A stretch of 64,000 nucleotides of DNA from JAPOXR01 sp965116115 (GTDB lineage Bacteria > Pseudomonadota > Alphaproteobacteria > Rhodobacterales > Rhodobacteraceae). Location of the stretch: assembly GCA_965116115.1 (NCBI GenBank), contig OZ220486.1:62001-126000 (forward strand). Reading direction: 5' to 3'. The notes beneath the pieces were generated by a model. The model searched no databases. It was not told where the DNA came from and was given only the letters and a program-made list of their open reading frames with translations. A program made the translations under genes and the position numbers. Below, in pieces: positions 1-10,352 of this stretch; positions within the stretch are counted from its first letter, which is position 1, and each line of letters opens with the position of its first letter.

Positions 1-1018
1 GCGGCAGAGCGTCTCCCGGTCGGGAATGCGCCGGGACAGGCACTGACGGCTCAGCACGCTGATCTCGCTCTCGGCGATGTTCAGCCAGCTGCCGTGTTTC
101 GGCGTGTGATGAACTTCGAAACGCTCGTAGAGCCTGCCCGCCTGCTCCGGCGGAAAAGCGTAGTAAAGACTCGACAGCTCATGCGTTGTCCATGGCTGGC
201 ACGATTTTTTTGCCGGGGAAGTGAACGTCGGCGATCTCTCTGAGGAGCTCGGCGAAATCTTTCTTCGTCCGGCGGTCGGTGATTTTGACATGCCCTGGCC
301 TGCAAGCGGCGCATGCACCATGAACAGATTCGCCGTCCCGTTGCGCTCGTATTCGCAGTCGAAGCGCGCCGGCCGGCCGGGAGCGGTCGGCAAAGCCGTG
401 CGGACCTCCTTCGTCCGCTTTCTCAGAGCCTCGGCTGTGCAGACCAGGACCTCGTTCTCGCTGAATTTCCGCTGATAAACCCTGAGCACATCCTCCATCG
501 AGCATGCGAAGTCGCCGCTGTTCTCCGCCGGAATGCGCCAGCACCGCGTAAGATGCGGTTTCAAATCGTTTTTTTAATGTCCTCCTGACCGTCTCCCGGG
601 AAATGCTGTCAACGACATTCAACGCGACCAGCCGCTCGCCGAGCAGTTCCAGCGGCTGTGAGGAACGCCCCTCGGGAGGTTCCGAACAGGCGATCATCGT
701 CAGCTTCGCCTCGCCCTCGCCGTCAAGCTTCGGAGGAACGCGGTTCGAATGCGGCCTTCGCTCCAAAGCCGCTGTACCCTCCTCGACGAAACGCCGGCGG
801 AGCCGCTCGACAGTCGCCGTGCCGACCCCGACGGAATCGGCATCGGCGCGCGCGCCGCTCTTCCGGTTCTCATCCGTGAGAAGAAGAATATGCGCCCGCC
901 GCCGCCGCTCGGCCGAACCGCGGCCGGATGAAACGATCTCCTCTGATTCAGCCCGTTCATGATCTTCGAGCCGCACATGCTGTATCTTGCGTCCGATTTG
1001 TTCCTGTTGATCCGTCAT
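1..1018 (-). pseudogene. IS630-family transposase, frame-disrupted and partial
   Basis: The N-terminal part (from ATG at 1018) is a helix-turn-helix region typical of IS630, including VERLRRRFVEEGTAALERRP. The DDE catalytic part follows with HVKITDRRTKKDFAELL, then the FPGKKIV strand and MDN. The frame of the N-terminal part and that of the catalytic part differ; the switch is at a run of seven A (T569-575 on the plus strand) that is identical in the copy at the other end of the window. Compared with that copy, a short deletion near 185-200 removes part of the MDNLNTH motif. It is probably inactive. A frameshift used in translation cannot be excluded for the A-run, but the deletion argues for decay. 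Confidence 0.75.
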
Positions 1019-1224
1019 AGCTTCCCGCCTCTTGTAATCGCCGCCGGCGCGAAACAGGCCTCAGCCGCTGGATTCCTGCTCAGAATCCGGCTGAAATACC
1101 CGGCCGACAACATTTGTCTTCGTTCAGACTGAGGCTGTTACCATGATTTCAACGGAGCGTCAACACTGGAAATCAGGACGTCCGCCAAACCACGATTACC
1201 ATCATTATCACTGTGTCAGACTAC
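1..1224 (-). mobile_element. IS630-family element, truncated by window start
   Basis: The transposase reads leftward, so its C-terminal end lies outside the window. The outer end at about 1214-1224 (TGTCAGACTAC) is followed by TA at 1225-1226, the dinucleotide IS630 elements target and duplicate. The same end, inverted, starts the copy at 63262. Bases 1 to about 614 align with 63387-64000 with scattered differences and small deletions. About 200 bases between the transposase start (1018) and the end are non-coding element sequence. Confidence 0.8.
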
Positions 1225-1260
1225 TAGTTACTACAGGATTATCGAAAAACTCCAAGAGCT

Positions 1261-2160
1261 TCAGCCTCGCCATTTCACCGACAGTCCGCACTGTCGTTGT
1301 TGAATTCCAGGCACGTCGACTTCCGCGGCGAACAACCCTCCCGCTTCGGGCACCGCGGCAAGTTCGTCATCTGAGTGGTGCGTGCGCAATGAAGTGATAT
1401 ACAGCGTCGTCAGTTCCGGCCCGCCGAGCGCGACGCAGGTCGGTCCTTTGGCAGGCACCTCGACCTTTCCGCTGACCGTGCCGTCAGGGCTGAACCGGAC
1501 TGCGGAGTTTCCCCATACACGCGCGCTCCAGTAATGTCCCTCGGCATCCACGCAAGCCCCGTCCGGCAATCCGGGCGCGGCATCCTTGGACGCCAGCGGC
1601 TTCAGTTCCTCGAAGTCGGCGAATTCCCTGTCAGTGACCCGGAATCTCCTGATGGCGCCGTCTTTCGTATCCGCGAAATACATCACGGATCCGTCCGGGG
1701 AGAATTCGATTCCGTTGCTGACGGACACATCAGCGAACAGACGCCGCACCCGGCCGTCCGGGGACAGCCGGTATACGCTGCAGACGGCCCCGCGGCCGGA
1801 TTCGGGAGCTTCATCGTATGTGCCGAAGACGACGCCTCCGAACGGGTCGACGGCAGCATCGTTGACTCTGGTGCTTCCCAGTTCGGGCTCGACGTCCGCG
1901 ATCCGCCGGAATTCCTGAAATTTCTGATCGGCGACAGCAATCTGCTTTGAGAATCCGACAATGAATCCCGGACCGTTCAGCGGCAAGACAAACCCCGCTC
2001 TGCCGGGCAGAACGAACTGGGTAACGCCGCCGTCCTCTGCCATCCTGAAGATTTTGCGGCTTTCAATGTCCGTCCAACAGAGGCAACCATCCCGCGGATC
2101 CTGGAAACAGCATTCGCCGATGACGTTTTTTCCGTCAACCACACATTCAGCCCGCATCAC
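1261..2160 (-). CDS. SMP-30/gluconolactonase/LRE family protein
   Basis: This 299-residue six-bladed beta-propeller lactonase-like protein probably hydrolyses a sugar lactone in the cytoplasm; the substrate cannot be told. Family metal ligands are visible in order: the Glu of IGECCF near the N-terminus, the Asn of STRVNDAAVDP in the middle, the Asn of VSNGIEFSPDG, and the Asp of LPDGACVDAEG. The repeated SPDG turns are typical of the fold. The length is normal for the family. The gene stands alone between the IS630 end and the broken OLD-type gene. The last dozen residues look unlike usual family ends, so the C-terminus may be slightly altered. Confidence 0.85.
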   Translation of the reverse strand: MMRAECVVDGKNVIGECCFQDPRDGCLCWTDIESRKIFRMAEDGGVTQFVLPGRAGFVLPLNGPGFIVGFSKQIAVADQKFQEFRRIADVEPELGSTRVNDAAVDPFGGVVFGTYDEAPESGRGAVCSVYRLSPDGRVRRLFADVSVSNGIEFSPDGSVMYFADTKDGAIRRFRVTDREFADFEELKPLASKDAAPGLPDGACVDAEGHYWSARVWGNSAVRFSPDGTVSGKVEVPAKGPTCVALGGPELTTLYITSLRTHHSDDELAAVPEAGGLFAAEVDVPGIQQRQCGLSVKWRG

Positions 2161-2386
2161 AACCTCCGTTTTCAGGGTCTTCGTTCACTCTCTCCGGACC
2201 GGCCGGAGTTTCGCCCGATATTCACAGGCCGCGCTTGTCGCGCAACGCGGCAGAACGTATTCAGCCTCCGGTCCGGCGTCGGTCTGCCGACACGCTGTCA
2301 ATCAATGTCAAGGACCGACGGATCAGGGTTTTGTCAGTTCAAAGAATTGTCGCAACTTTTCAGATGCCAGATCAGGAAGTCTGAAA

Positions 2387-4144
2387 TTATGCTTGATCAG
2401 GTGAACAGGCATCATGATTTCCACCGGAAACGGTTACAATTTCCTCAAGAACACTGCAAATCTCCGGGTCTGTCTCCTCCTCAGGAACAAATTGGGCAAG
2501 TTCGTAGAAGGCCTTCTTCTCCATCAGATTGGGCAGCTCCAACTTCCCATAATAAACTTTGAAAAGGGGCGTCAGGAAATCGTCGCTGACTTTGGTATCG
2601 GCATCCCATGGCGACCCCTTTCCCAGTGTCCGCATGGCTTTGGTTACCTCCTCGATGGCTTCGCGCATGGCGCACACGCGCTTGTCCGTCTCGGGCTGTT
2701 CGAACAGAGTGCCGGGGGCTTCGTCTTGCCCTGTGAACCGTGCGAATGATTCCAGCGTCTTTTCGGTGCAGAGATAGTTCTCGATCTCCCGTTTGGTCCA
2801 AGCGAGATGTTTCAGAACCTCGTTTTTCGGCGGACCTTGCTCCAGCCGGTCAAAAACAGCCAATCCTCTGAGCTTCGGGACAGATTGCCGCAGCCCGAAA
2901 AAATGCTCCTCGGCCTTCTTCGGTCGGTTGCCGACATAACGAACAAACGGTCTTTCAAGGGCTTGAACCGCGGCGGCCTTGCCGAGGAGCTTCGCAAAAG
3001 CCCGAAGAATTTTCAGATCCGTTGATCCTTCGAGGTAGAGAACCCAGCCTGTCAGTTCCGCCTGAAGGTATTGATCGAAGCCGATCTGGGAAAGCGCCTT
3101 CCGCACTTGGCTCACTTGGCTGGATCGGCCGTCAATTCTGTGAGGATTGCCGACGAACGCCACGACAAGATCCTTGCCGGCCGCCTCATTCAAAAGGACC
3201 TCCGAATGGCTGGCAGCAATGATCTGGTTGCCGTGCTTAGCCGCCAGTTCGGTGATCGCTTCGTAGATCTGACGCTGACGCAGGATTTCCAGATGCGCGT
3301 CCGGTTCGTCAAGCAGGATCACGGTTTTGGGATTTGCGGACATATAGGCAAGAATGAGCAGTGTTTGCTGGAGCCCGCGCCCGCTTGACTACAGATCCAG
3401 AAGGGAGTCGCCTTCCCGGTATCCCATGGTGATTTCGCCTCGCTCTTCAATGTAGCGGGGATTTTCAAGCGTCGCGCCAAAGAATTTTTCCACATTTTCG
3501 ACGAGTTTAGTCCATAGATCCGGATTGTCCGAAACCACCTGATAACACAGGTTCCGGAGCACTTCGGCGGTGCGTCCTTCCCCGATCCGCACGTTCACGG
3601 CGCCTTGATCAAGCCGTGTTTCAGCAGCCGCGAGCCCTGACATGGGCGGCAAAAACGCGATATCGACCGATCCGGCGGCGTCCGGCACCGGCATTCGATC
3701 CGGATGCTTGCCCTCTTTGACGCGAAGCGGCCGGCAGTAGAACGATTCATCGTTCGCGTAGTCGAATTCGAGACCGCAGACCCATGTCGCATTGTTGTCC
3801 ACGCCCTCCGCAATGATATCAATCCGGACATTTTCCGTTCGCTGGGATCCATTCGCTCTGGTCACGTTCCGCACACGCAGATCGCGCCAGAGCAGATTTG
3901 CGACGGGATGAGGCATAGCAAGCAGATCCCGGCGGCTGATTGTGACTCCCGGTCTTTTTTCCGGTGCGCTTTTGCCTGTCCGTTTTTCGTTCCAGCGCTT
4001 GACGCCTATGTTCCAGAGCGACAACGCCTGCATGGCTGAAGTCTTGCCGGAATTGTTCGGTCCCACGAACACGACCGGGTTTCCCAACTCGACTTCGACT
4101 TCGTTAAAGCGTTTGAAATTACGAATGGTGAGCTTTGTCAGCAT
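2387..4144 (-). pseudogene. OLD-type AAA ATPase/nuclease, broken by one in-frame TAG
   Basis: Read from ATG 4144, the protein would have 585 residues. Residues 28-35 are a Walker A loop (GPNNSGKT). Codon 252 (3389-3391) is TAG. Immediately after it, in the same frame, come the ABC signature SSGRGLQQ and Walker B VILLDEPDAHLE. A TOPRIM-like C-terminal half follows, with LYLEGSTDLKILR and LRGLAVFDRLEQ. OLD-family proteins are ATP-dependent nucleases, often linked to phage defence. The 15 codons between the TAG and the next ATG (3343) keep the frame, so a single base change would restore the gene. Without readthrough the two halves separate Walker A from Walker B and neither should work alone. 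Confidence 0.8.
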
Positions 4145-4924
4145 CAGTCTGGATGATTCACGGCAATGGGCGCGCTGGCACGGAGATATAAGATTAGCTG
4201 TCAGCACAGAGTCTTGTTGAACTCTCCGGCAGGCTCGGACGCTGACACACCGTAACAGCGGCCAAACCCCGTTTCCAGTCTGAAAAGCGCTGTTCAGCGA
4301 CAATCAAATTGACGGCTGCGCGGCAATATCAGATTGGCAGCAGGGAACCGGCGCAGCCACTGCGATATATGAACCGGGCGCGGAATCGGCCCGTGCGTGG
4401 AAACGAGCATGACTCTGGATATAAGTCCTCGGCTGAATGGTCGCATGGGCGCATTATTTTGACGGATTGAGGACGGCTGCGGAAATCGTATTGCAGCCGG
4501 GCTGAGCGTAATGTCGGATTTTTACGATCTCCGACGGCGAAACTGCCGACTGCGCGCTAGCCGGCCAGCGTGCGCATCAGCACAGAGATTTTTCGCCAGC
4601 GGTCGCTGCGGAAATACATCAAACGTCCCCGCTTGCCTGGTGAAAGCGTTCGTCGGAGCAGGACTTCGCAAATCGTCTCCGGCGATTCAGGCGCGTTTCT
4701 CATCATCCGGCATGCATCTGCCGTATGAGAAAGAATCCTATAGCGGCCGCAGATCCGGAATTGCGGGTGGGCGGAGCAGCCGCGCTTCAAATCTGAGAAA
4801 GTTCAGTTATGCCGAGCCTCGCCGGCTCCAATACCAACGCCGCGACGGACATGATTGCTTGAAAATCGTGCTCCCTGAACCGCGGAAACCGCTGACGTCA
4901 ACCAGCGGCGGTCTTGCGGAAATT
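4145..4924. other. Gap with no recognisable gene
   Basis: About 780 bases lie between the start of the OLD-type gene and the end of the aldo/keto reductase gene. Short open frames occur on both strands, but none has a convincing ribosome binding site or family motif. It is probably decayed DNA plus the upstream region of the OLD-type gene. Confidence 0.5.
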
Positions 4925-5743
4925 TCAATCCCAGTCGGGAGCCGTCGGCACAAGACTCTTGTCAACGATGCGGAAGTTGCGGTGCGTCAGTTTGTCAATC
5001 CGCGCCATGTCCCCGTCCGGCAGCGAGAAATCCATGATGTCGAAATTCGCCCTGATATTGGCGGGGCTGGTCGACATGGTGATGGGACTGACCCCCTTCT
5101 GGAGAATCCAGCGCAGGGCGACCTGACCGGCCGACTTGCCGAAGGATCTGCCGATTTCCGCGAAATCAGGCACCTTGAAAACTTCTCCGCGCGCCACCGA
5201 GCAATAGGCGGACAAGGGAACGCCGATCTCTTCGGCCGCCGCCAGCAGCTTATCCTGGTTCAGCAGAGGATGAAACTCCACTTGGTTTGTGGCCAGATCC
5301 GGCCCGGCAATGCGAACCGCTTCCCGCAACATCTCCGATGTGTAATTTGACACGCCGATATGGCTCGCGAATCCTCTTTTCCGCGCCTCCAGCAAGAGCC
5401 GTAAGGAAGGGGCTACATCCCGATCCGCTGGCGGCCAATGCAAGAGGAGGACATCAACGAAATCCAGTTTCAATTTCTGAAGACTCTCCTCCACCGAAAA
5501 CATGAACCTGCTTTCAGAGAAATTGGCGGCCTGCACTTTGGTCGTGATGCAAAGCTCGTTGCGGGGAACGCAGGAAGCCGCCAGCGTTGATCCGAGGGCG
5601 GCTTCATTGCCGTACATCTGCGCGGTGTCGAACGCACGGTATCCGGTTTCAAGCGCCGCGCTGACGGAATCGGCCAGCAACCCGCCGTTAAGCGGAAAGG
5701 TTCCGAAACCGCGCTGAAATTTCGTGTCTCGCAAAATGCTCAT
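4925..5743 (-). CDS. Aldo/keto reductase
   Basis: This 272-residue NADPH-dependent reductase of the AKR (beta/alpha)8 barrel family is likely cytosolic and reduces carbonyl compounds. The catalytic tetrad is visible: Asp39 and Tyr44 in FDTAQMYGNE, Lys69 in ITTKV, and His102 in LLLHWPP. Further family motifs are HIGVSNY, NQVEFHPLL and, near the end, the cofactor region SPITMSTSPANIRANFDI. It is full length and most like the 2,5-diketo-D-gluconate reductase type. It is a single gene. The long plus-strand open frame over it (4511-5350) is only its antisense shadow. Confidence 0.9.
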   Translation of the reverse strand: MSILRDTKFQRGFGTFPLNGGLLADSVSAALETGYRAFDTAQMYGNEAALGSTLAASCVPRNELCITTKVQAANFSESRFMFSVEESLQKLKLDFVDVLLLHWPPADRDVAPSLRLLLEARKRGFASHIGVSNYTSEMLREAVRIAGPDLATNQVEFHPLLNQDKLLAAAEEIGVPLSAYCSVARGEVFKVPDFAEIGRSFGKSAGQVALRWILQKGVSPITMSTSPANIRANFDIMDFSLPDGDMARIDKLTHRNFRIVDKSLVPTAPDWD

Positions 5744-6189
5744 GAAATCTCCAACCTTCAGAGTTAAGCGCAGCTCCGCTGTAAGCTATGTCATTTGGCT
5801 ATCGCATTGGCAAAGGTTGATTTGACAGGGCTGTCGCTTTTGAGATTTCCCGTTTTCCGACAGGAGTCCGGCGGAACTGATGAGCTTCAGGGCGCAGCGG
5901 TGATGCCATCCGGCTTTTTTGAGTCCGCCGCGTCGCCGCGCATTGACTCAGCCTGCCTGCCTCCTGAATCTGTCCTTCGCGACCCGCGTCGGGTTGAGAG
6001 CCGGCCGCCGCATCACGTCCCGTTTTTCCGGCCCGGGTTCTGTCCAGTCGCGCGGATGGTATTCGTTCATCGTGAAGCAGAGGAACCGGCGCAGACTGTT
6101 CCCGACTAGGGATTTCGCTTTTGAATTTTTCTGCTTTCCAATCAGCGCATTTTGTTTCATCAAGGCATTAACAAACGGCAGCTGCCGAC
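5744..6189. other. Gap with no recognisable gene
   Basis: About 450 bases lie upstream of the aldo/keto reductase. I see no conserved protein in any frame. The right edge may contain the unrecognisable start of the IS5 remnant that follows. Confidence 0.45.
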
Positions 6190-6580
6190 GGCTCGCTGAT
6201 CGCTGTCCTGATCCATAAGGCGTCGATTCAGGATCGGGGCGGCGCTCCGGGGGTGATCCTGCGGACGCCGGCGGCGGCGCCGCGGGTAACCAAGCTGCAG
6301 TCGGACGGCGGCTGTCAGGGGCCGAAGCCAGCTTTGGCGCTGGTGGATATCGGGCTGGGATCGCTGATTGAAATTGTGCGTAAGCCTAAGAAAAAAGGGT
6401 TTCACCGTCTTATACCGTCGCTGGGCAGTTGAGCGGACTTTTGCGTGGATGTCGCGTTGTCGGCGTCTGGCAAAGGACTATGAACGGTCACCAGCGAGTT
6501 CTCTGAGTCAGGTACAGCTGGCCGCCTGCCGGTTTTTGATGCGCCGGCTGGCGCGGAATGCCGAGTTGCCGGAAACATAA
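6190..6580 (+). pseudogene. IS5-family transposase remnant (C-terminal part)
   Basis: The last part reads RRWAVERTFAWMSRCRRLAKDYE, here shortened to its key portion RWAVERTFAW, a hallmark of IS5-family transposases; the Glu is the last residue of the DDE triad. Just upstream, in a second frame, LQSDGGCQG and IEIVRKPKKKGF match the region before it. The frame changes at the A-rich stretch near 6390-6396. The N-terminal half is absent. It is a dead fragment. Confidence 0.75.
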
Positions 6581-6712
6581 ATGATATCAACAGCTTATAA
6601 ATGTCCGCGAATTATGATTCAAACTCTTAGCGGCAAAGCTGATTCTTGAAAAGAAAAAACGTATCACAACACTGAAAAATAATAAGAAAATCACTTTTCG
6701 TGCAAGCTCTAC

Positions 6713-7705
6713 CTATTCTTCCTGCCGATTTTCAGCAAGCCATTTGCTGGGGCTTTTACCGGTGACGCGCAGGAATTCGCGATTGAAGTTGGATTTGGTG
6801 TTGAACCCGGAAGACAGCATCGCACTTGTGATGTTTTCACCCGCCAGCAGGGCCCGCTGTGCTGCATTGATTCGAGCTTTGTTGACATAGCGGGATACAT
6901 TTTCTCCTGTCGCTCGGTTGATCGTGGAGGACAAGACCTTGGCAGGCAAAACCAGTTTGCGCGAGAGTTTCGACAGCGTGAGATCGGGATCAAGATAGGG
7001 GCGATGCTCCGTCATGAAGCGTTCTGTCTGTTGCCAGACGTCGCGGTCGAATGCCGCATTTTCCCCGGCCGCGGCTTCTCCTTGATTCATGTCGGTCCGC
7101 AGATGCTCCGAAAGGCTCAGCACGCCGATCAGCAGCAGAGTTCCGACAGAAAAGACGCTGATGATCCAAGGCTGAAGATAATCTTCTCCTGCCGCCCGCA
7201 CAGCGACGATCAGTATATCGGAGAGGGCCGATGCGATCAGCGTCACGCTGATCGCAAGCCAGATACGCGATGGCAACTCACCGCTTTGAAAGGAGATCCG
7301 CGGCTGCGCATCCGACCCTTTCCGTGAATGAACTAGAATCGCGATGCCGTAGACGGCAAAAACACCGGGTATGAGGACATCCAGAAATTCCGGCGCGGTC
7401 GCAAGAGCGGCGAGCGCCGTCAAGGGCGCCGGCCTCTGCGCCAGATCAGCATGACGCGGCAGGCGCGCCGCCATGGTTTGATAAGCGAGCCAGGCTGCCG
7501 GCGGAATGAACGTCGCGGTGATCGGTTGCACGAAGCGCATTCCCGGCACAAGATAATGCTGTGCCATGGCGACAATCACGGCCTCGACAGCGCAAATCGC
7601 CAAAAGGATCGCCAAAGGGCCGATCCGTTTTCGTCCTGTCCAAAACCGCACGGACAGGAACAGCAGAATTATCGCGCCGATGACAGGTATCGGCAGGCTC
7701 AGCAT
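6713..7705 (-). CDS. AraC-family transcriptional regulator with membrane-spanning N-terminus
   Basis: 330 residues. The first 210 or so contain about seven hydrophobic segments (for example IPVIGAIILLFLSVRF and LAILLAICAVEAVIVAM), so the sensor part should sit in the inner membrane. The last 100 residues are the two helix-turn-helix DNA-binding domain of AraC/XylS type, with LTLSKLSRKLVLPAKVLSS and SSGFNTKSNFNREFLRVTGKSPSKW. The gene is divergent from the secreted hydrolase at 7844, and a 20-base palindrome lies between them, so it probably controls that gene in response to something sensed at the membrane. That link is inference from position. Confidence 0.88.
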   Translation of the reverse strand: MLSLPIPVIGAIILLFLSVRFWTGRKRIGPLAILLAICAVEAVIVAMAQHYLVPGMRFVQPITATFIPPAAWLAYQTMAARLPRHADLAQRPAPLTALAALATAPEFLDVLIPGVFAVYGIAILVHSRKGSDAQPRISFQSGELPSRIWLAISVTLIASALSDILIVAVRAAGEDYLQPWIISVFSVGTLLLIGVLSLSEHLRTDMNQGEAAAGENAAFDRDVWQQTERFMTEHRPYLDPDLTLSKLSRKLVLPAKVLSSTINRATGENVSRYVNKARINAAQRALLAGENITSAMLSSGFNTKSNFNREFLRVTGKSPSKWLAENRQEE

Positions 7706-7761
7706 GCGCCTTCCTTTTTCTTATCTCGCGCCCGGACCGGTCCTTAAACCTGATTCCGGAT

Positions 7762-7781
7762 ACCTGAAACCGGTTTCAGGT
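7762..7781. promoter_or_regulatory. Perfect 20-bp palindrome between divergent regulator and hydrolase
   Basis: The half-site ACCTGAAACC is followed directly by its exact inverted copy. It lies 57 bases before the AraC-type regulator start and 63 before the hydrolase start. It could be an operator for a symmetric dimer. AraC proteins usually prefer direct repeats, so a different binder or a cruciform is possible. Confidence 0.45.
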
Positions 7782-7843
7782 CGCACGTGCGGACCGCATT
7801 ACCCATGTTTTGGGCATCAACACCAAAATCATGGAGAATGAAA

Positions 7844-8767
7844 ATGAAAACTATCTTTGCCGCGCTGGCCCTGTCGTTGACCGCCGCAGGGGCAAAGGCG
7901 GATCCCGCCGGCCTCCGCCTTGCCGAGATTGAAATGCCTCACCACGCGGAAACTGCCGCTGTGGCTGTATGGTATCCGAGCGGAGGAGCCGGCGACCCGG
8001 CGGTTTTCGGGGAAAACGCCGTTTTTTTCGGCGTTGACGTCTTAATCGGCGCGGATCTCGCGGAAGGTCAATATCCGGTTGTCTTGCTCAGCCACGGCAC
8101 TGGAGGGACTTTCCGGGCTATGTCATGGCTTGCCTCCGGACTCGCGGAACGCGGCGCGATCGTGGCCGGTGTGAACCACCCCAATTCCAATTGGCGTGAT
8201 TTTGACATGCGTGACGGCATTAAGCACTGGGCTCGCGCTCATGATTTAAGCGCCGTTCTGGATGAGTTACTCGGCAACCCGTTATATCAGGATCACATTG
8301 ATACATCGCGCATCATGGCGACGGGGTTTTCTTTCGGCGGGTGGACGGCCTTGTCTATGGGCGGCGTGACAGGCAACCTCAGCGGTACGGTTTCAGCGTG
8401 CCGGCGCTATTATGCGACAATGAGCCTGTGCGACACCTTCCTGTCCGAAGAGGTGAATATGCAGGGGATCTCCCCCGGACTCTGGAATACGAGCTATGCA
8501 GATGCCCGGGTCACACATATCGCGGCTATTGACCCCGGCTTCGTTTGGGGGCTTGAGGAGTCCAATATTGAAGGTTTGTCCGCTGACACCTCATATGAAT
8601 CAAACCCCGGTTTTCATTTCACGGCAATGCCGCTTTGCAAATCAGAGGCGGAAGCGATCCTGAAAGAGGAGAACGATGACCCTGTGTGCACCGACCCCGA
8701 AGGCACGGACCGCGCGGCTGTCCATACCGCCATCATCGACATGATGGCTGATCAGCTCGGTCTTTGA
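7844..8767 (+). CDS. Secreted alpha/beta hydrolase, dienelactone-hydrolase-like
   Basis: 307 residues from ATG 7844, chosen because GGAG at 7833-7836 gives a 7-base spacing; an ATG at 7838 is too close. The first 19 residues (KTIFAALALSLTAAGAKA) form a signal peptide, so the enzyme should act in the periplasm. The oxyanion strand VVLLSHGTGG and the nucleophile elbow GFSFGG mark the alpha/beta hydrolase fold of the predicted dienelactone hydrolase/platelet-activating-factor acetylhydrolase type. The substrate is unknown, probably an ester or amide. It is divergent from the membrane AraC regulator. Confidence 0.85.
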   Translation: MKTIFAALALSLTAAGAKADPAGLRLAEIEMPHHAETAAVAVWYPSGGAGDPAVFGENAVFFGVDVLIGADLAEGQYPVVLLSHGTGGTFRAMSWLASGLAERGAIVAGVNHPNSNWRDFDMRDGIKHWARAHDLSAVLDELLGNPLYQDHIDTSRIMATGFSFGGWTALSMGGVTGNLSGTVSACRRYYATMSLCDTFLSEEVNMQGISPGLWNTSYADARVTHIAAIDPGFVWGLEESNIEGLSADTSYESNPGFHFTAMPLCKSEAEAILKEENDDPVCTDPEGTDRAAVHTAIIDMMADQLGL

Positions 8768-9527
8768 ACGCTCCGGCTAAATTCCGAAATGCATCGCTTA
8801 AGCCTCAGACCAGAATTCAGGCGGATCTGGATGACGCAGGCGGTCCGAGCGAACGCGATACTCTCTGTAACGAAAAAACGGAGGGACCGGGCGGCGGTTC
8901 CCGCCGGGGGCCGGAGGGTGCGGGGCGTGCTCAACGACCGCCTCCGCCGCCCGGTTTGACAGATCCCGCCGGAGGCTTTCCATGGGACGCTGGCGGCGGC
9001 CCGAGCGGATGGGCCTCGTTTACGCCTCCGCCCGCTGAAACCGCCAGAGGACCGCTTGGAACAGGATGAGCCGGGCTGTTCCGGCTGCCGATGAACCGCG
9101 ACGCACGGCTGGTTTGGGCCGGAGTCCCGTCCTTATTCATGACCGGCGGCATTCGGATGCGCCGAGCGTTACTGCCGTCGATGAACGCTCATTCAAAAAT
9201 CAAAGTGAGAGCTGTGCGGCAATCAGGATGTCAGCCGGCTCCGGGCTGTGCGCTGAGGAGTTTGCACGGAGGAAAAAACCGCCCGGAAGTCTGCGAAAAC
9301 GAAACTCGTCTTGCCCTTTCATATTGAAACACGACGGGCCCGCTTCTCATCTCAGCCGAAAAGCGCCGCCGGGAGGGCCGGTATGGCATGCAGATTCTGT
9401 TGTTACAGCTGAAATTCTTCGAAGGGTTCACAATCGGCACGGCGAATGCGAAGACCGGCCGCTGTTGCCCGCTCTCCGAATTCAAGCTGTCGATTCAAAC
9501 GCGTTTCGTCGACGTATGACTGTGGAA
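8768..9527. other. Gap with no recognisable gene
   Basis: 760 bases lie between the hydrolase and the EcsC gene. Proline/glycine-rich open frames occur here but look like random high-GC reading. No IS ends, tRNA or conserved protein was found. Confidence 0.5.
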
Positions 9528-10352
9528 TCAACTGCTCCTGAGCGAAGCTGGGCCGGGTTTGTTATTGTTAACGACGTTGACGAGCGCTCTGCGCTCGATA
9601 TGCCATCGCTCGCTGTAAACGTATGCGGCGGCCTTCCAGGCGCGGGTTTGAAGCAGGTAGCCGAAATATCCGCCGGTCACGGCGCTCACCGCTGGAACCG
9701 CCTTTCCGCCGGCCCGGGCGACAGCCCAGTTGATCAGATTATCCAGAACTCCGGGCAGCACGGTCTGAGCAAGCATTTGAACAGCAGCCGTCGACGGGCT
9801 TTCCGCGGAAACATTCACGATCCTCAAAAGGTCGCCGATGGCATCTTTCTTATCTTGGCGCCCGGGTCCAGCAGATTTGACCGCCAGATCCATGGCATGC
9901 AGCCGGATCAGCTGATCCATCGGCGAGTTGTTTCTGAAGCCGAAGGCTGACGCGGTCGCGTGCACCGTGCCGGCCGTGATCAACAGGCTCGACGCCATGT
10001 CAGCGGGCAGCGCCGGCAGACCGCCGATGCCGGTTGCGGCGCCGGAAACCGTTCCGGCGGTACGGGAGCATAACAGAACCCGCCGCGCCGCTGTCTCACA
10101 AGCGGCCAAATCATCCACAGAGTGGCTGAAATTCAATTTCATTATGACGGCCGCCGCCGCCCGGTCAACCAGTCTGAGAACATCATCGGCGGCAATGCGC
10201 CGGGCCGCCGCATGCGCCATCGCCGAAAATTCAGGTCGCCGCGCCAGTTTCCTGATTCCGGAGCGGCTGATTTGCCGCTGCTGCCGTATCATGAATCGGC
10301 TTGAAGCCCGGTCCGAATTCGCGCCGCGTGATTTGAGCAGAATCTTTTTCAT
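9528..10352 (-). CDS. EcsC family protein
   Basis: 274 residues from ATG 10352, which has GGGA about 7 bases upstream; an in-frame ATG at 10415 is possible but adds a non-conserved tail. The middle carries the family pattern TGIGGLPALPADMASSL, and a hydrophobic glycine-rich segment follows toward the C-terminus (KAVPAVSAVTGGYFGYLL). EcsC proteins are membrane-associated; in Bacillus the namesake sits with an ABC exporter, but the biochemical role is unknown. Here no exporter is next to it. It is likely a single transcription unit. Confidence 0.8.
   Translation of the reverse strand: MKKILLKSRGANSDRASSRFMIRQQRQISRSGIRKLARRPEFSAMAHAAARRIAADDVLRLVDRAAAAVIMKLNFSHSVDDLAACETAARRVLLCSRTAGTVSGAATGIGGLPALPADMASSLLITAGTVHATASAFGFRNNSPMDQLIRLHAMDLAVKSAGPGRQDKKDAIGDLLRIVNVSAESPSTAAVQMLAQTVLPGVLDNLINWAVARAGGKAVPAVSAVTGGYFGYLLQTRAWKAAAYVYSERWHIERRALVNVVNNNKPGPASLRSS

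Noticed and set aside
4557..4790. 77-residue minus-strand frame upstream of the aldo/keto reductase gap
   Set aside because: No ribosome binding site and no recognisable family; likely random reading in decayed DNA.
4511..5350. 279-residue plus-strand open frame
   Set aside because: Mostly antisense to the aldo/keto reductase, which has a full catalytic tetrad.
9066..9950. 294-residue plus-strand open frame
   Set aside because: Antisense to EcsC over its second half and without any recognisable motif in the first.
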